Of a DNA stretch of 64,000 bases, positions 52,282 to 62,272 are shown piece after piece. Position 1 is the first letter of the stretch; every line of letters starts with the position of its first letter. The stretch spans positions 62,001 through 126,000 of the forward strand of contig NZ_JANIKD010000003.1 in the NCBI RefSeq assembly GCF_024580955.1, in the 5' to 3' direction. This DNA is from Corynebacterium sp. 122RC1. Lineage in GTDB: Bacteria; Actinomycetota; Actinomycetes; Mycobacteriales; Mycobacteriaceae. The notes below the pieces were generated by a model. The model had not been told where the DNA came from. It made no database searches and saw nothing but the letters and a program-made list of their open reading frames with translations. The position numbers and the translations under genes were made by a program.

Positions 52282-52303
52282 GTTGTCTACAGTAGGTGAC
52301 ATG
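52279..52303. promoter_or_regulatory. Symmetric divergent leaderless promoter
   Basis: The 9-bp sequence CTACAGTAG (52287-52295) gives -10 TACAGT on the plus strand (52288-52293) and -10 TACTGT on the minus strand (52294-52289). In both directions exactly 7 nt separate the -10 from the A of an ATG (52301 plus, 52281 minus). That is the spacing of a leaderless transcript, and neither gene has a Shine-Dalgarno sequence. Confidence 0.7.
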
Positions 52304-53113
52304 GTGAATTACGTCGACCGCGAAACAACGCTGTGCATCTCGCTCGCAGCACGCCCCTCTAATCACGGTGTGCGCTTCCACAACTGGCTGTTTGCTGAGC
52401 TGGGCCTGAACTACCTCTACAAGGCTGTGGCCCCCACCGACATCACACAGGCGATCGCCGGTGTGCGCGGGCTCGACATCCGCGGCGCTGCGGTGTCTAT
52501 GCCGTACAAGCAGGACGTCATCGCGCTTATCGACGGCCTGCATCCTTCCGCCGAGCGCATCGGTGCCGTGAACACGATCGTGAATGATTCCGGCGTGCTC
52601 ACCGGTTACAACACGGACTACACGGCGGTGGCGTCTCTGCTGAACACCCACAATGTGGACCCGGCGTGGCGGGTTGCCGTGCGCGGCTCCGGTGGCATGG
52701 CTAACGCTGTGGTGGCAGCACTCGCGGACCACGGCATGCGCGGCGCGGTGGTGGCGCGCAACCAAGCTACGGGTACTGCGCTTGCGGAGCGCTACGGTTG
52801 GGAATACGCCACCGAAGTCCCGGAAAATGCTCAGCTGCTGGTCAACATCACCCCACTGGGAATGAATGGTGACCAAGCTGATGCCCAGGCCTTCAGCGAC
52901 ACTCAAATCCGAAGCGCAAAGATGATTTTCGATGTTGTGGCCTACCCGGTGCGCACCCCACTGATTGTGAAGGCGGAGAAACTGGGCGTACCGAGCATCA
53001 ATGGTGGTGAAGTGGTGGCGCTGCAGGCCGCCGAACAGTTTGTGCTCTACACCGGCAAGCAGCCCACCCAAGCACAGGTGGATGCAGCGGAAGCCTACGC
53101 CCAGGAAGGCTAG
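52301..53113 (+). CDS. Shikimate dehydrogenase-like protein (AroE family)
   Basis: 270 residues. The catalytic Lys is in AVSMPYKQDV, Asn in GAVNTIVNDSG, Asp in TGYNTDYTAV, and the NADP loop is RGSGGMANAVVAAL. The N-terminal substrate loop, which has a Ser-x-Ser in true AroE, reads AARPSNHGVRFHNWLF, so the carboxylate contacts differ. In C. glutamicum an AroE paralogue lies in the same place, upstream of a membrane protein, an ABC exporter and odhA. It may act on quinate, an aminoshikimate or another cyclitol acid; I therefore give no symbol. Leaderless start at 52301. Confidence 0.88.
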   Translation: MVNYVDRETTLCISLAARPSNHGVRFHNWLFAELGLNYLYKAVAPTDITQAIAGVRGLDIRGAAVSMPYKQDVIALIDGLHPSAERIGAVNTIVNDSGVLTGYNTDYTAVASLLNTHNVDPAWRVAVRGSGGMANAVVAALADHGMRGAVVARNQATGTALAERYGWEYATEVPENAQLLVNITPLGMNGDQADAQAFSDTQIRSAKMIFDVVAYPVRTPLIVKAEKLGVPSINGGEVVALQAAEQFVLYTGKQPTQAQVDAAEAYAQEG

Positions 53114-53236
53114 TTGCAGAATCGTTATCTGCGTGCGGGAACCTTTTCGGCACAGCAGGCAGTTATATCCTGTGAGCCCAAGGCCACATGGGGCCTCGGC
53201 ATCATTAGAGAACATCAACTGTGAAGGACCAATTCA

Positions 53237-54034
53237 ATGGGTTTTGAGCTCCCATTCTTTGGAAAGAGCAACCAACAACCAGCTGGCAACGCCGAGATAA
53301 CGGACGCCGTTAGCGCCGAGGTTACAGAGCCCAACGCCTTCGAGGCCCGCGGGGGCATGGCCGCTAAGACGCTCATCACCGCGTTGGATAAAGCTGTCTC
53401 CATGCAGTCCTCCACGATCGAGAACTATGTGGATTGGCTGCGTGCCAAGAACCCGGAGGCCACCCCGGAGGAAATCCAGGCGCTGATGGACAAGCACTTC
53501 ATGCGCCTGGCTACCGGCTCCGGCGCCGGTGCGGGTGCCGCTGCCGCGATCCCAGGCATTGGGTTTGTGACCGGCGCGTTGGCAATCAGCGCGGAGTCTT
53601 TGGTGTTCCTGGACGCTGCGGCGTTTTACACTGTCGCCGCAGGCTACCTGCGCGGCGCGGAAATCCGCGACCCCGAGCGCAGGAAGGCCCTAATCCTGGT
53701 GGCCATCACGGGCTCCGCCGGCTCCGCCCTGGTGGACGCTGCGCTGGAGACCTCCTCCATCACTGCAATTTCCAACATGTCCAAGCGCAATTTGGTGCAG
53801 GTGAACAACCAGCTCGTGCGCCTTGCATTGAAGCAGGTCAACAAGCGAATCCGCCGCGCTTGGCTGGGCAAACTCATGCCGATGGGCGTGGGATTAGTCC
53901 TTGGCACGATGGCCAACCGTAAGCTGGCAGACAAGGTGATCAGCAACACCCGCAACTCTCTAGGTCCTCTTCCAGCACGTTTTGCAACACCGGCAAAGGC
54001 CGAGGAAGATGTGCTAGAACCAGCCAAAAACTAG
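53237..54034 (+). CDS. Uncharacterised protein with central hydrophobic region (EcsC-like)
   Basis: 265 residues. N-terminal acidic linker, helix AKTLITALDKAVSMQSSTIENYVDWLRAK, then a Gly/Ala-rich hydrophobic stretch ([45 protein letters not shown]) and a basic C-terminal half. The pattern resembles EcsC-type proteins, but the match is loose. It lies between the AroE-like gene and the fused ABC exporter, 18 nt before the latter, an order conserved in Corynebacterium upstream of odhA, so it may act with the exporter. Confidence 0.75.
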   Translation: MGFELPFFGKSNQQPAGNAEITDAVSAEVTEPNAFEARGGMAAKTLITALDKAVSMQSSTIENYVDWLRAKNPEATPEEIQALMDKHFMRLATGSGAGAGAAAAIPGIGFVTGALAISAESLVFLDAAAFYTVAAGYLRGAEIRDPERRKALILVAITGSAGSALVDAALETSSITAISNMSKRNLVQVNNQLVRLALKQVNKRIRRAWLGKLMPMGVGLVLGTMANRKLADKVISNTRNSLGPLPARFATPAKAEEDVLEPAKN

Positions 54035-54052
54035 CCTAAGGGGTTTGCTACC

Positions 54053-57000
54053 GTGCACAAGGGCCGTTATCGCCAACTGCTGCGTGCACTGTGGCAATCC
54101 CCTTTTGTGTTGCTGTGCGCAATACTTTCCTCCGTAGGGGTCACGGCATTCCAGGCGGCCATTCCGCTGCTCGCGGGCCAGGCGGTGGACGCCGCAACCG
54201 GGGCCAATGCAGCGGACATCCCGCAGGTGGTTCGCGTACTCATCGTGGTGGCCCTCCTGCGCTATCTCTTCCAATTCGCCCGCAGGTTCGTGGCGGGTAT
54301 CTTGTCCAACCGCCTGCAACACACCTTGCGCATTGCGGTGTTGGAATCATTACTGAGGCTCGACGGAAAGGCGCAAAACAAGCTGGACACCGGCCAGGTG
54401 GTTTCCCGTTCCATCTCTGACCTCAACCAAGTTCAGGCCGTGGTAGCCATGTTCCCGCTGCTGTTGGGCCAGGTCCTGAACCTCATTGTGATCCTGGCGC
54501 TGCTTGGGTGGATTTCCTTGCCACTATTGGCAGTGGCGGTACTCAGCGTGCCGGTGATTACTGTAATTACTTGGTTGTCTAGGCGCACGCTCTTTGCAGC
54601 CACCTGGTCAAAACAGCAGGCAATTGCCAAGGTGAGCACCCAAATCGAGCAAACGGTCACCGGTGTACGCGTGGTCAAGGCATTCGCTCAGGAGCGCCGG
54701 GAACTCGGCACGCTGCGCATCCTCGGGCGCGAGGTTTACGCCACCGCCATCCGCGCGGCAAAGCTCACGGCCCGATTCCAGCCGCTTGTGCAGCAGCTTC
54801 CCAACGTGGCGTTGGTGATCGGCATCGGTTTGGGCGGCATGCTGGCGCTGCGTGGGGAAATCACCATTGGCCTGTTTTTGGCGTTTGGCGCCTACCTCAC
54901 ACAGGTCACGGGGGTAATTTCTTCCATCGCTGGCCTGGTGGTGCAGTTCCAGCTCGGCGCGAGCGCCCTTGAGCGCGTGTACCAGGTCATCGATCTCACA
55001 CCAGAAATTGTGCCCACCACCGAGCGCACGCGGGCAAGCACAGTTGGTGATGTCAAGGTGGAGGGTGTCTCCTTCCAATTCGGCGAACAAGAAGTGCTGC
55101 GTGGCATTGACCTTGATGCGCCGCGCGGCAGCACCACCATGATGGTGGGCCCGGCGGGTTCGGGGAAAACCATCCTCTTGGAGCTGCTCGCCGGGGTGTA
55201 TCAACAAGAATCCGGCACCGTCCGCATCGCCGGCACCGTAGGTGCGGTGTTCGATGATCCCTTCTTGTACTCAGACACAGTTTTCCACAACATTGACTTG
55301 GGTCGTGGCCTCAGCACCGAACAGGTGGAACGCGCTGCACGCATCGCTTGCGCACACGAGTTCATCAAGCAGCTCCCGCAGGGCTACAACACCACTGTGG
55401 GCGAGCGAGGGCTGACGCTTTCGGGTGGGCAGCGCGCACGCATCGCCATCGCACGCGCAGTTGCGGCAGACCCAGACATCCTCCTGTTTGACGACGCCAC
55501 CAGTGCCATCGACGCCACCACGGAACGCGCCATTTACACCGCGCTTCGCCAAGCTCTTCCGAACACCACCGTCATCGCCGCAGCCCACCGGCACAGCACA
55601 CTGGAGCATGCGGACAGCATCGCGCTGATTCATCAGGGCCGCACCCTGGCTCAGCTTCCGCCAGCGGAGATGGCGCAGCACCCACAGTTCCTGCACATCA
55701 TGCAGCTTCAGGGCAAGGTCACACCAGTTCCTTTCGACGACGGCACCGAACCGCCCGCCCACCTCCTCTGGCCGGAGGACGCCCCAAAGGCCGACGCCCT
55801 TGCGATGGAGGCCAGCACCATGCGCGAGGTCGCGTCCTCTGCCGGTATGCACCCAGGGCAAGGAGGCGCGCGGCGGCAAGGCGCCGCAATGCCGGCGACC
55901 CCTGAGCTCCTGGCGCGCGTCGGCAAGCTCCCTCCAGCCACAGCAACTCCAAAGGCAGACGAGCAGGCTCTGGAGCAACCACTCAAGGTGTTCAACGCTC
56001 GAATGCTGTTCGCCGAGGTCAAGGGGCTGATCGCGGCGGTGATTGGCTTGTATGCGCTGTCCGTAGCAGCCGGCTTGAGCGTGCCTTGGCTTGCGCGCAT
56101 GGTGATTGACCGAGGAGTTTTGGGGAACCAGCCGGGTATTATCGGCCCGATTACCGCGGTGGGGCTCGCCTTGGTGGCGCTGGCCTGGGGCGCCCAGATC
56201 GCCACAACAATTACCACGGCAACCACCGGCGAACGCCTGCTCTATCAGTTACGAGTGCGCTGCTACGCGCATCTGCAGCGGCTCAGCATGAACTATTACG
56301 AGCAGAACATGGCTGGGGCGATCATGACGCGAATGACCACGGACATCGACGCCCTGAACACGTTCCTCCAGACGAGCCTGGCCACGGCGGTGGTGAGCTC
56401 CACCACGATCGTGGGCATTCTGGTGCTGCTGGGCATCACCTCGCCGGTACTGTTCGCCGTGTCTCTGGTAGGAATCCCCGTGATCGTGGTGGCAACCATG
56501 GTGTTCCGCCGCGTTTCCACCAGACTCTACAGCCAGGCGCGCGAGCAAATCAGCGGGGTCAACGCGCAGTTCCAGGAGGCGATTGCCGGGCTGAAAACCA
56601 CCCAGCTCTTTGGCTTTCAAGAGGCAACCCTCGCGAGCTTCCGTTCGGGCTCGAAGCGCTATGTGCGCACGAGGATCCGCGCTCAACTCGCTGTTGCCAC
56701 CTATTTCCCAGGGCTCAATGCAATCTCAGAACTGGTGCAAGCGGGTGTGCTGCTGATCGGCGCCTCGATGGTGGCCCAAGGGCAGCTCGCAGCGGGCGCG
56801 CTGGTGGCGTTCCTGCTCTACCTGGACCGCCTCTACTCCCCGATCACCTCCCTTTCCCAAGTGTTCGACTCCTACCAGCAAGCCCAAGTGGGCCTCCGTC
56901 GCATCGGAGAGTTCCTGGGTACCTCCCCCGCTGTGGCAGACAGCGGCACGGACACGCCTCCACTGGGCGCGGATCTGCACTTTGATCAGGTGGACTTCGG

Positions 57001-57700
57001 TTACACCGACTCGCCAGTGCTCCAGGACTTCACGCTGAACATCCCGAGGGGACATACGGTTGCCATTGTGGGCCCAACGGGCGCGGGAAAATCCACGGTG
57101 GTCAAACTCATCGAGCGCTTCTACGACCCCACCTCGGGCCACGTCCGGGCAAACCGTACGGACATCGCCAGCTTCTCACTTGCCGCCTGGCGCCGCAGCG
57201 TAGGCTACGTCCCCCAGGAGGCACACCTGTTCGCCGGCACGGTTGCCAGCAACATCGCCTACGGCCTGCCCGATGCCACCCGCGAGGACATCGAGCAAGC
57301 GGCCAGGCGAGTCGGCGCGCTCGCCGCCATCGCCGCGATCCCCGGTGGCTTCCTTGCGCGCGTCGGGGAGCGTGGACGCGGCCTCTCCTCGGGGCAGCGC
57401 CAGCTCATCGCCCTCGCCCGCGCCGAGCTCATCACTCCAGAGATCATGCTTCTCGACGAGGCCACCGCCACTGTGGACCCCGCCACGGAGGCAACCATCC
57501 TCAAGGCCTCCCAACGGGTCACCGCACACCGCACTTCCGTTGTGGTAGCCCATCGCCTTGCCACTGCACAAAGCGCGGACCACATTGTGGTAATCGCCAA
57601 TGGCGAAATTGCGGAGCAGGGTGATCACGACACGCTATGCACTAATGGGGGTATTTATGCAAAAATGTGGGAGGACACCACACAGCAAAACCCCAGTTAG
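54053..57700 (+). CDS. Fused ABC exporter, two permease-ATPase halves
   Basis: 1215 residues, TMD1-NBD1-TMD2-NBD2, six helices per TMD; a complete heterodimer-type exporter in one chain. NBD1 has Walker A VGPAGSGKT and signature LSGGQ, but Asp replaces the Q-loop Gln (AVFDDPFLYSDT) and the catalytic Glu (LLFDDATSAID). NBD2 has Walker A VGPTGAGKS, Q-loop PQEAHLF, signature LSSGQ and LLDEATATVD, all working types. An Ala/Pro-rich linker (about 575-640) joins the halves. One site is thus degenerate, as in heterodimeric multidrug or lipid exporters. Start is GTG with a weak RBS; cargo unknown. Confidence 0.93.
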   Translation: MHKGRYRQLLRALWQSPFVLLCAILSSVGVTAFQAAIPLLAGQAVDAATGANAADIPQVVRVLIVVALLRYLFQFARRFVAGILSNRLQHTLRIAVLESLLRLDGKAQNKLDTGQVVSRSISDLNQVQAVVAMFPLLLGQVLNLIVILALLGWISLPLLAVAVLSVPVITVITWLSRRTLFAATWSKQQAIAKVSTQIEQTVTGVRVVKAFAQERRELGTLRILGREVYATAIRAAKLTARFQPLVQQLPNVALVIGIGLGGMLALRGEITIGLFLAFGAYLTQVTGVISSIAGLVVQFQLGASALERVYQVIDLTPEIVPTTERTRASTVGDVKVEGVSFQFGEQEVLRGIDLDAPRGSTTMMVGPAGSGKTILLELLAGVYQQESGTVRIAGTVGAVFDDPFLYSDTVFHNIDLGRGLSTEQVERAARIACAHEFIKQLPQGYNTTVGERGLTLSGGQRARIAIARAVAADPDILLFDDATSAIDATTERAIYTALRQALPNTTVIAAAHRHSTLEHADSIALIHQGRTLAQLPPAEMAQHPQFLHIMQLQGKVTPVPFDDGTEPPAHLLWPEDAPKADALAMEASTMREVASSAGMHPGQGGARRQGAAMPATPELLARVGKLPPATATPKADEQALEQPLKVFNARMLFAEVKGLIAAVIGLYALSVAAGLSVPWLARMVIDRGVLGNQPGIIGPITAVGLALVALAWGAQIATTITTATTGERLLYQLRVRCYAHLQRLSMNYYEQNMAGAIMTRMTTDIDALNTFLQTSLATAVVSSTTIVGILVLLGITSPVLFAVSLVGIPVIVVATMVFRRVSTRLYSQAREQISGVNAQFQEAIAGLKTTQLFGFQEATLASFRSGSKRYVRTRIRAQLAVATYFPGLNAISELVQAGVLLIGASMVAQGQLAAGALVAFLLYLDRLYSPITSLSQVFDSYQQAQVGLRRIGEFLGTSPAVADSGTDTPPLGADLHFDQVDFGYTDSPVLQDFTLNIPRGHTVAIVGPTGAGKSTVVKLIERFYDPTSGHVRANRTDIASFSLAAWRRSVGYVPQEAHLFAGTVASNIAYGLPDATREDIEQAARRVGALAAIAAIPGGFLARVGERGRGLSSGQRQLIALARAELITPEIMLLDEATATVDPATEATILKASQRVTAHRTSVVVAHRLATAQSADHIVVIANGEIAEQGDHDTLCTNGGIYAKMWEDTTQQNPS

Positions 57701-57744
57701 GGAGAGGGTCGGGGCCTGCCCCCGCTCGTGCTTAGCATTGAAGA

Positions 57745-57800
57745 GGAAACTTTGTGCAAAGCAGTTACACCCTTTTTCCAAAAAGGGTTAGCCTGTAGTG
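57745..57800 (+). promoter_or_regulatory. odhA promoter region with two palindromes
   Basis: Between the exporter stop and odhA lie CTTTGTGCAAAG (57750-57761), which resembles the RamB-type core CTTTGCAAA, and the 20-bp palindrome ACCCTTTTTCCAAAAAGGGT (57769-57788, 9-bp arms). The latter sits between a -35-like TTACAC (57765-57770) and a -10-like TAGCCT (57789-57794). Both are candidate operators; the regulators are not established here. Confidence 0.5.
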
Positions 57801-57846
57801 AGTTAGACGTAAGAAATCTCACAAAGAAATGAGGCGAGCACCTGCC

Positions 57847-60800
57847 GTGAGCAGCGCGAGTACCTTCGGCCAGAATCAGTGGCTGGTTGACGAGATGTTC
57901 CAGCAGTTCAAGAAAGATCCCCAGTCTGTAGATGCAGAGTGGCGCGAGCTTTTTGAAAAGCAGGGTGCACCAGCATCTCCTGAACCAGCCGCCCCTGCCC
58001 CAGTCAGCACACCGCAGCCAGCGGAGCCAGTAGCACAGCGCGCGGACCAAAAGACGGAAGCCCGCGTAGAAGAAGAGGCAAAGAAGGCTGCCGTCGCGCA
58101 GAAGCGCAAGGCGTCCCCGCTGGACCGTGAGGGCGAGCTCCCAGCCCCTGGCACCAAGCAAATCAAGGGCATCTTCAAGGCTATTGCCAAGAACATGGAC
58201 GAGTCCCTGGAAATCCCCACCGCTACCTCGGTGCGCGATATGCCGGTCAAGCTCATGTTTGAAAACCGCGCGATCATTAACAACTTCCTTGCGCGTACCT
58301 CCGGCGGCAAGGTGTCCTTCACCCACATCATTGGCTATGCCATGGTCAAGGCCACCATGATTCACCCGGTGATGAACAACTCTTACTCCGTGGAGGACGG
58401 CAAGCCCACCCTGCACACCCCGGAGCACATCAACCTGGGTCTGGCTATCGACGTCGCCCAGAAGGACGGCTCCCGCGCTTTGGTCGTTGCGGCGATCAAG
58501 AAGTGCGAAACCCTGGACTTCGCCGCATTTGTTGAGGCATACGAGGATATCGTTGCCCGCTCCCGCGTGGGCAAGCTCACCATGGATGACTACTCCGGCG
58601 TCACCATCTCCCTGACCAACCCAGGTGGCATTGGCACCCGCCACTCCGTGCCTCGCCTCACCAAGGGCCAGGGTGCGATCATCGGTGTGGGTTCCATGGA
58701 TTACCCAGCGGAGTTCGCTGGCGCTTCCGAGGACCGCCTGGCCGAGCTCGGCGTGGGCAAGTTGGTGACCATCACGTCCACCTACGACCACCGCATCATC
58801 CAGGGCGCAGAATCTGGTGAATTCCTGCGCACCATGAGCCAACTGTTTGTGGATGACACCTTCTGGGATGAGGTATTTGCCTCCGTTGGTGTGCCGTACA
58901 CCCCGATGCGCTGGGCACAGGATCTGCCGAACACCGGCCTAGATAAGAACACCCGCGTGATGCAGCTCATCGAGGCTTACCGCTCCCGCGGCCACCTCAT
59001 TGCAGATGTGAACCCACTGAAGTGGATCCAGCCCGGCATGCCGGTGCCTGACCACCGCGACCTGGACATTGAGACGCACGGCCTCACCCTGTGGGACCTG
59101 GACCGCAGCTTCCACGTCGGTGGCTTTGGTGGCAAGGAGACCATGACGCTGCGCGAGGTGCTCTCCCGCCTGCGCGCCGCCTACACCCTGAAGGTCGGAT
59201 CCGAGTACACCCACATCCTGGACCGCGACGAGCGCACCTGGCTGCAAGACCGCCTGGAGGCGGGCATGCCTAAGCCAACGCCTGCGCAGCAGAAGTACAT
59301 CATGCAGCAGCTCAATGCCGCTGAGGCCTTTGAGAACTTCCTGCAGACCAAGTACGTGGGCCAAAAGCGCTTCTCCTTGGAGGGCGCCGAATCCCTCATC
59401 CCGCTCATGGATTCCGCCATTGATACCGCCGCGGGCCAGGGCTTGGACGAAGTGGTCATCGGTATGCCACACCGCGGCCGCCTCAACGTGCTGTTCAACA
59501 TCGTGAACAAGCCACTGGCAACCATCTTCACTGAGTTTGAAGGCCACATCGAGCCCAAGGCAGCCGGTGGCTCCGGTGACGTGAAGTACCACTTGGGCGC
59601 AGAGGGCACCCACCTGCAGATGTTCGGCGACGGTGAAATCAAGGTCACCTTGACCGCCAACCCATCCCACCTCGAGGCAGTGAACCCCGTCATGGAGGGT
59701 ATCGCCCGGGCAAAGCAGGACATCCTGGACAAGGGCGAGTCCGGCTACTCCGTGATGCCACTGCTGCTCCACGGCGACGCCGCCTTCGCGGGCCTGGGCA
59801 TTGTGCCGGAGACCATCAACCTGGCACAGCTTCGCGGCTACACCGTGGGCGGCACCGTCCACATCGTGGTGAACAACCAGATCGGCTTCACCACTACTCC
59901 TGACTCCGGGCGCTCCAGCCACTACGCAACGGACTACGCTAAGGCCTTTGGCTGCCCCGTGTTCCACGTCAATGGTGATGACCCAGAGGCAGTGGTGTGG
60001 GTTGGCCAGCTCGCCACCGAGTACCGCCGTCGCTTTGGCAAGGATGTGTTCATTGACCTCATCTCCTACCGCCGCCGCGGCCACAACGAGGCTGATGACC
60101 CATCGATGACCCAGCCACTCATGTACGAGCGCATCAACGGCCGCAAGACCGTGCGTGAGCAGTACACCGAGGATCTGCTTGGCCGTGGTGACCTCACCAA
60201 GGACGATGCAGAGCGCGTGGCAGCAGACTTCCACGACCAGATGGAAGCAGTGTTCAACGAGGTCAAGGAAGCCGAAAAGAAGGCCTTTGCCCCACAGGAG
60301 GGCATCACCAGCTCCCAGGCCCTGCCTCATGGCCTCAAGACCAACATCACCCGCGAAGAGCTCGTGGAAATTGGCCAGGCCTACGCCAATGCCCCTGAGG
60401 GCTTTGAGTTCCACCCACGAGTGGCTCCAGTTGCACAAAAGCGCCTGGAATCCGTGCGCGAGGGCGGCATTGACTGGGGCTGGGGCGAGCTCATCGCCTT
60501 CTCCTCCCTAGCCAACACCGGCAAGCTCGTGCGCCTTGCAGGTGAGGATTCCCGCCGCGGCACCTTCACCCAGCGCCACGCTGTGGTGTATGACCCCAAC
60601 ACCGGTGAAGAGTTCAATGGCCTCCACGAGCTGGCCAAGCGCAACGGCGGCAAGTTCCTGGTCTACAACTCCGCGCTCACCGAGTTCGCCGGCATGGGCT
60701 TCGAGTACGGCTACTCCGTAGGAAACCCAGACGCCGTAGTGGCATGGGAAGCGCAGTTCGGCGACTTCGCAAACGGCGCCCAGACCATCATCGACGAATA

Positions 60801-61527
60801 CGTTTCCTCCGGTGAGGCCAAGTGGGGCCAGCTTTCCTCCGTGATCCTGCTCCTGCCACACGGCTACGAAGGCCAGGGCCCGGACCACTCCTCCGCACGT
60901 ATCGAGCGCTACCTGCAGCTCTGTGCAGAGGGCACCATGACCGTGGCTCAGCCGACCACCCCAGCCAACTACTTCCACCTGCTACGTCGTCACGCACTGG
61001 GCAACCTGAAGCGCCCGCTGGTGGTGTTCACGCCAAAGTCCATGCTGCGTATGAAGGCCGCCACCTCATCCGTAGAGGACTTCACCAAGGTGGAGAAGTT
61101 CCAGTCCGTCATCAACGACCCACGCTTTGTGGACGTTGAAGGCAACGTGATTGGTGATGTGAACAAGGTCAAGAAGATCATGCTGGTCTCCGGCAAGCTC
61201 TACTACGAGCTGGCCAAGAAGGCGCAAAAGGACAAGCGCGAGGACGTGGCGATCGTGCGCATCGAGATGCTGCACCCAATTCCGTTCAACCGCCTGCGCG
61301 AAGCCTTTGCCACCTACCCGAACGCAGAAGAAATCCGCTTCTGCCAGGACGAACCCGCAAACCAGGGCCCATGGCCATTCCTGCATGAGCACCTCTCCGA
61401 GCTCATCCCGGATATGCTGCCGATGAAGCGCGTTTCCCGCCGCGCACAGTCCTCCACCGCAACCGGCCTCTCCAAGGTCCACGCAGTGGAACAGGAAGCA
61501 TTGCTCAAGGAAGCATTTGCGGACTAA
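57847..61527 (+). CDS. odhA: 2-oxoglutarate dehydrogenase E1 with fused acyltransferase domain
   Basis: TCA-cycle enzyme of 1226 residues that decarboxylates 2-oxoglutarate with thiamine diphosphate and carries an E2-type succinyltransferase domain on the same chain, the corynebacterial/mycobacterial arrangement. N-terminal helix [23 protein letters not shown], a flexible Ala/Pro/Glu linker, the E2 catalytic domain (about 100-340; [48 protein letters not shown]), then E1 ([40 protein letters not shown]). There is no lipoyl domain; in C. glutamicum lipoyl groups come from the shared E2 AceF. The GTG at 57847 matches the known N-terminus; ATG 57829 is the alternative. Confidence 0.97.
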   Translation: MSSASTFGQNQWLVDEMFQQFKKDPQSVDAEWRELFEKQGAPASPEPAAPAPVSTPQPAEPVAQRADQKTEARVEEEAKKAAVAQKRKASPLDREGELPAPGTKQIKGIFKAIAKNMDESLEIPTATSVRDMPVKLMFENRAIINNFLARTSGGKVSFTHIIGYAMVKATMIHPVMNNSYSVEDGKPTLHTPEHINLGLAIDVAQKDGSRALVVAAIKKCETLDFAAFVEAYEDIVARSRVGKLTMDDYSGVTISLTNPGGIGTRHSVPRLTKGQGAIIGVGSMDYPAEFAGASEDRLAELGVGKLVTITSTYDHRIIQGAESGEFLRTMSQLFVDDTFWDEVFASVGVPYTPMRWAQDLPNTGLDKNTRVMQLIEAYRSRGHLIADVNPLKWIQPGMPVPDHRDLDIETHGLTLWDLDRSFHVGGFGGKETMTLREVLSRLRAAYTLKVGSEYTHILDRDERTWLQDRLEAGMPKPTPAQQKYIMQQLNAAEAFENFLQTKYVGQKRFSLEGAESLIPLMDSAIDTAAGQGLDEVVIGMPHRGRLNVLFNIVNKPLATIFTEFEGHIEPKAAGGSGDVKYHLGAEGTHLQMFGDGEIKVTLTANPSHLEAVNPVMEGIARAKQDILDKGESGYSVMPLLLHGDAAFAGLGIVPETINLAQLRGYTVGGTVHIVVNNQIGFTTTPDSGRSSHYATDYAKAFGCPVFHVNGDDPEAVVWVGQLATEYRRRFGKDVFIDLISYRRRGHNEADDPSMTQPLMYERINGRKTVREQYTEDLLGRGDLTKDDAERVAADFHDQMEAVFNEVKEAEKKAFAPQEGITSSQALPHGLKTNITREELVEIGQAYANAPEGFEFHPRVAPVAQKRLESVREGGIDWGWGELIAFSSLANTGKLVRLAGEDSRRGTFTQRHAVVYDPNTGEEFNGLHELAKRNGGKFLVYNSALTEFAGMGFEYGYSVGNPDAVVAWEAQFGDFANGAQTIIDEYVSSGEAKWGQLSSVILLLPHGYEGQGPDHSSARIERYLQLCAEGTMTVAQPTTPANYFHLLRRHALGNLKRPLVVFTPKSMLRMKAATSSVEDFTKVEKFQSVINDPRFVDVEGNVIGDVNKVKKIMLVSGKLYYELAKKAQKDKREDVAIVRIEMLHPIPFNRLREAFATYPNAEEIRFCQDEPANQGPWPFLHEHLSELIPDMLPMKRVSRRAQSSTATGLSKVHAVEQEALLKEAFAD

Positions 61528-61531
61528 TTAG

Positions 61532-61570
61532 AAAATGCTCCCCATGGATAACCGTGGGGAGCATTTTTTA
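61532..61570 (+). terminator. Intrinsic terminator of odhA
   Basis: Arms AAAATGCTCCCCA (61532-61544) and TGGGGAGCATTTT (61555-61567) with a 10-nt loop, followed by T residues; the convergent lipoprotein gene ends in the T stretch (stop at 61568). Confidence 0.93.
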
Positions 61571-62191
61571 TACCCCGGCCCGATCGAGCAGCGCGGGGAT
61601 TTCCTCATGGGGAGGTACTTCGTCCATTGTGCTCAGGGAGCCGGATACCACGTTGATGGTGGAACGCTCCGGGCGCCCAATCACTGGGCTTCGGTACACG
61701 GGCACCAGGTTTTGCGGCAAGAAATCCGCTTCACAGGCCTGGGCGTTGGAGGGGTCAGTGGCGTCCATGTTATCCCCCAGCGAGCCCATGAGGGCGGCAT
61801 ACGTTCGCTCGCGCCACTCCGCGGTGACTACGCCGTTGTACTCCTGGGCGAGTTCTTCGGCGAGCGCAGGATTGAGCTCTTGCAGTGCGTTGCCGGCGCA
61901 GGTCAAGGTGAGGTCCGCGTGGCCAGTGGACAGCCGGTGCAGGCTGGATTCCTCGGTGACTTCCAATACCGCCTCGCGCCCCTGGCGTTCCAGCGCCTGG
62001 CGGTAGAGCTCACCGAGAAACACCGCACGAGGGGCATCATCAACACTGATGACTACAGTCTTTTCCGCCTCAGGGAGTACCGGGGCTTCGAGGTCAGTGC
62101 AGGCGGAAAGTGCGCCAACAAGCGCCAAGGCAAGGGTTGCAACGCTGCCTCGCACGTGGTGGGAGTGACCGGCCTGCGAATTGTGCTGCAT
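61568..62191 (-). CDS. Lipoprotein, glycine-betaine-binding-like (OpuAC) fold
   Basis: 207 residues. Type II signal peptide with lipobox LVGALSAC (lipidated Cys about residue 31) and a His-rich n-region. The rest resembles half of a type-2 periplasmic binding fold: KTVVISVDDAPRAVFLGELYRQALERQGREAVLEV, ESSLHRLSTGHADLTLTCAGNALQELNP, which is close to OpuAC/ProX-type ligand-binding proteins, but short (these are ~270). No transporter genes are adjacent, so its partner is unknown. It is convergent with odhA. Confidence 0.78.
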   Translation of the reverse strand: MQHNSQAGHSHHVRGSVATLALALVGALSACTDLEAPVLPEAEKTVVISVDDAPRAVFLGELYRQALERQGREAVLEVTEESSLHRLSTGHADLTLTCAGNALQELNPALAEELAQEYNGVVTAEWRERTYAALMGSLGDNMDATDPSNAQACEADFLPQNLVPVYRSPVIGRPERSTINVVSGSLSTMDEVPPHEEIPALLDRAGV

Positions 62192-62272
62192 CGTGAGATC
62201 CTTTTTCTCCGGCGCGGGAAATGACCTTCCTAGCTTAGCGTTACTGGCACTGTATGCGTAGACTTAGGCCTC

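Noticed and set aside
57769..57788. ACCCTTTTTCCAAAAAGGGT read as terminator of the ABC exporter
   Set aside because: A 2-nt loop and AT-rich stem without a U tract are poor for termination; position in a promoter spacer fits an operator better.
58939..60438. 499-codon frame opposite odhA
   Set aside because: odhA is strongly conserved; the reverse frame is a composition shadow.
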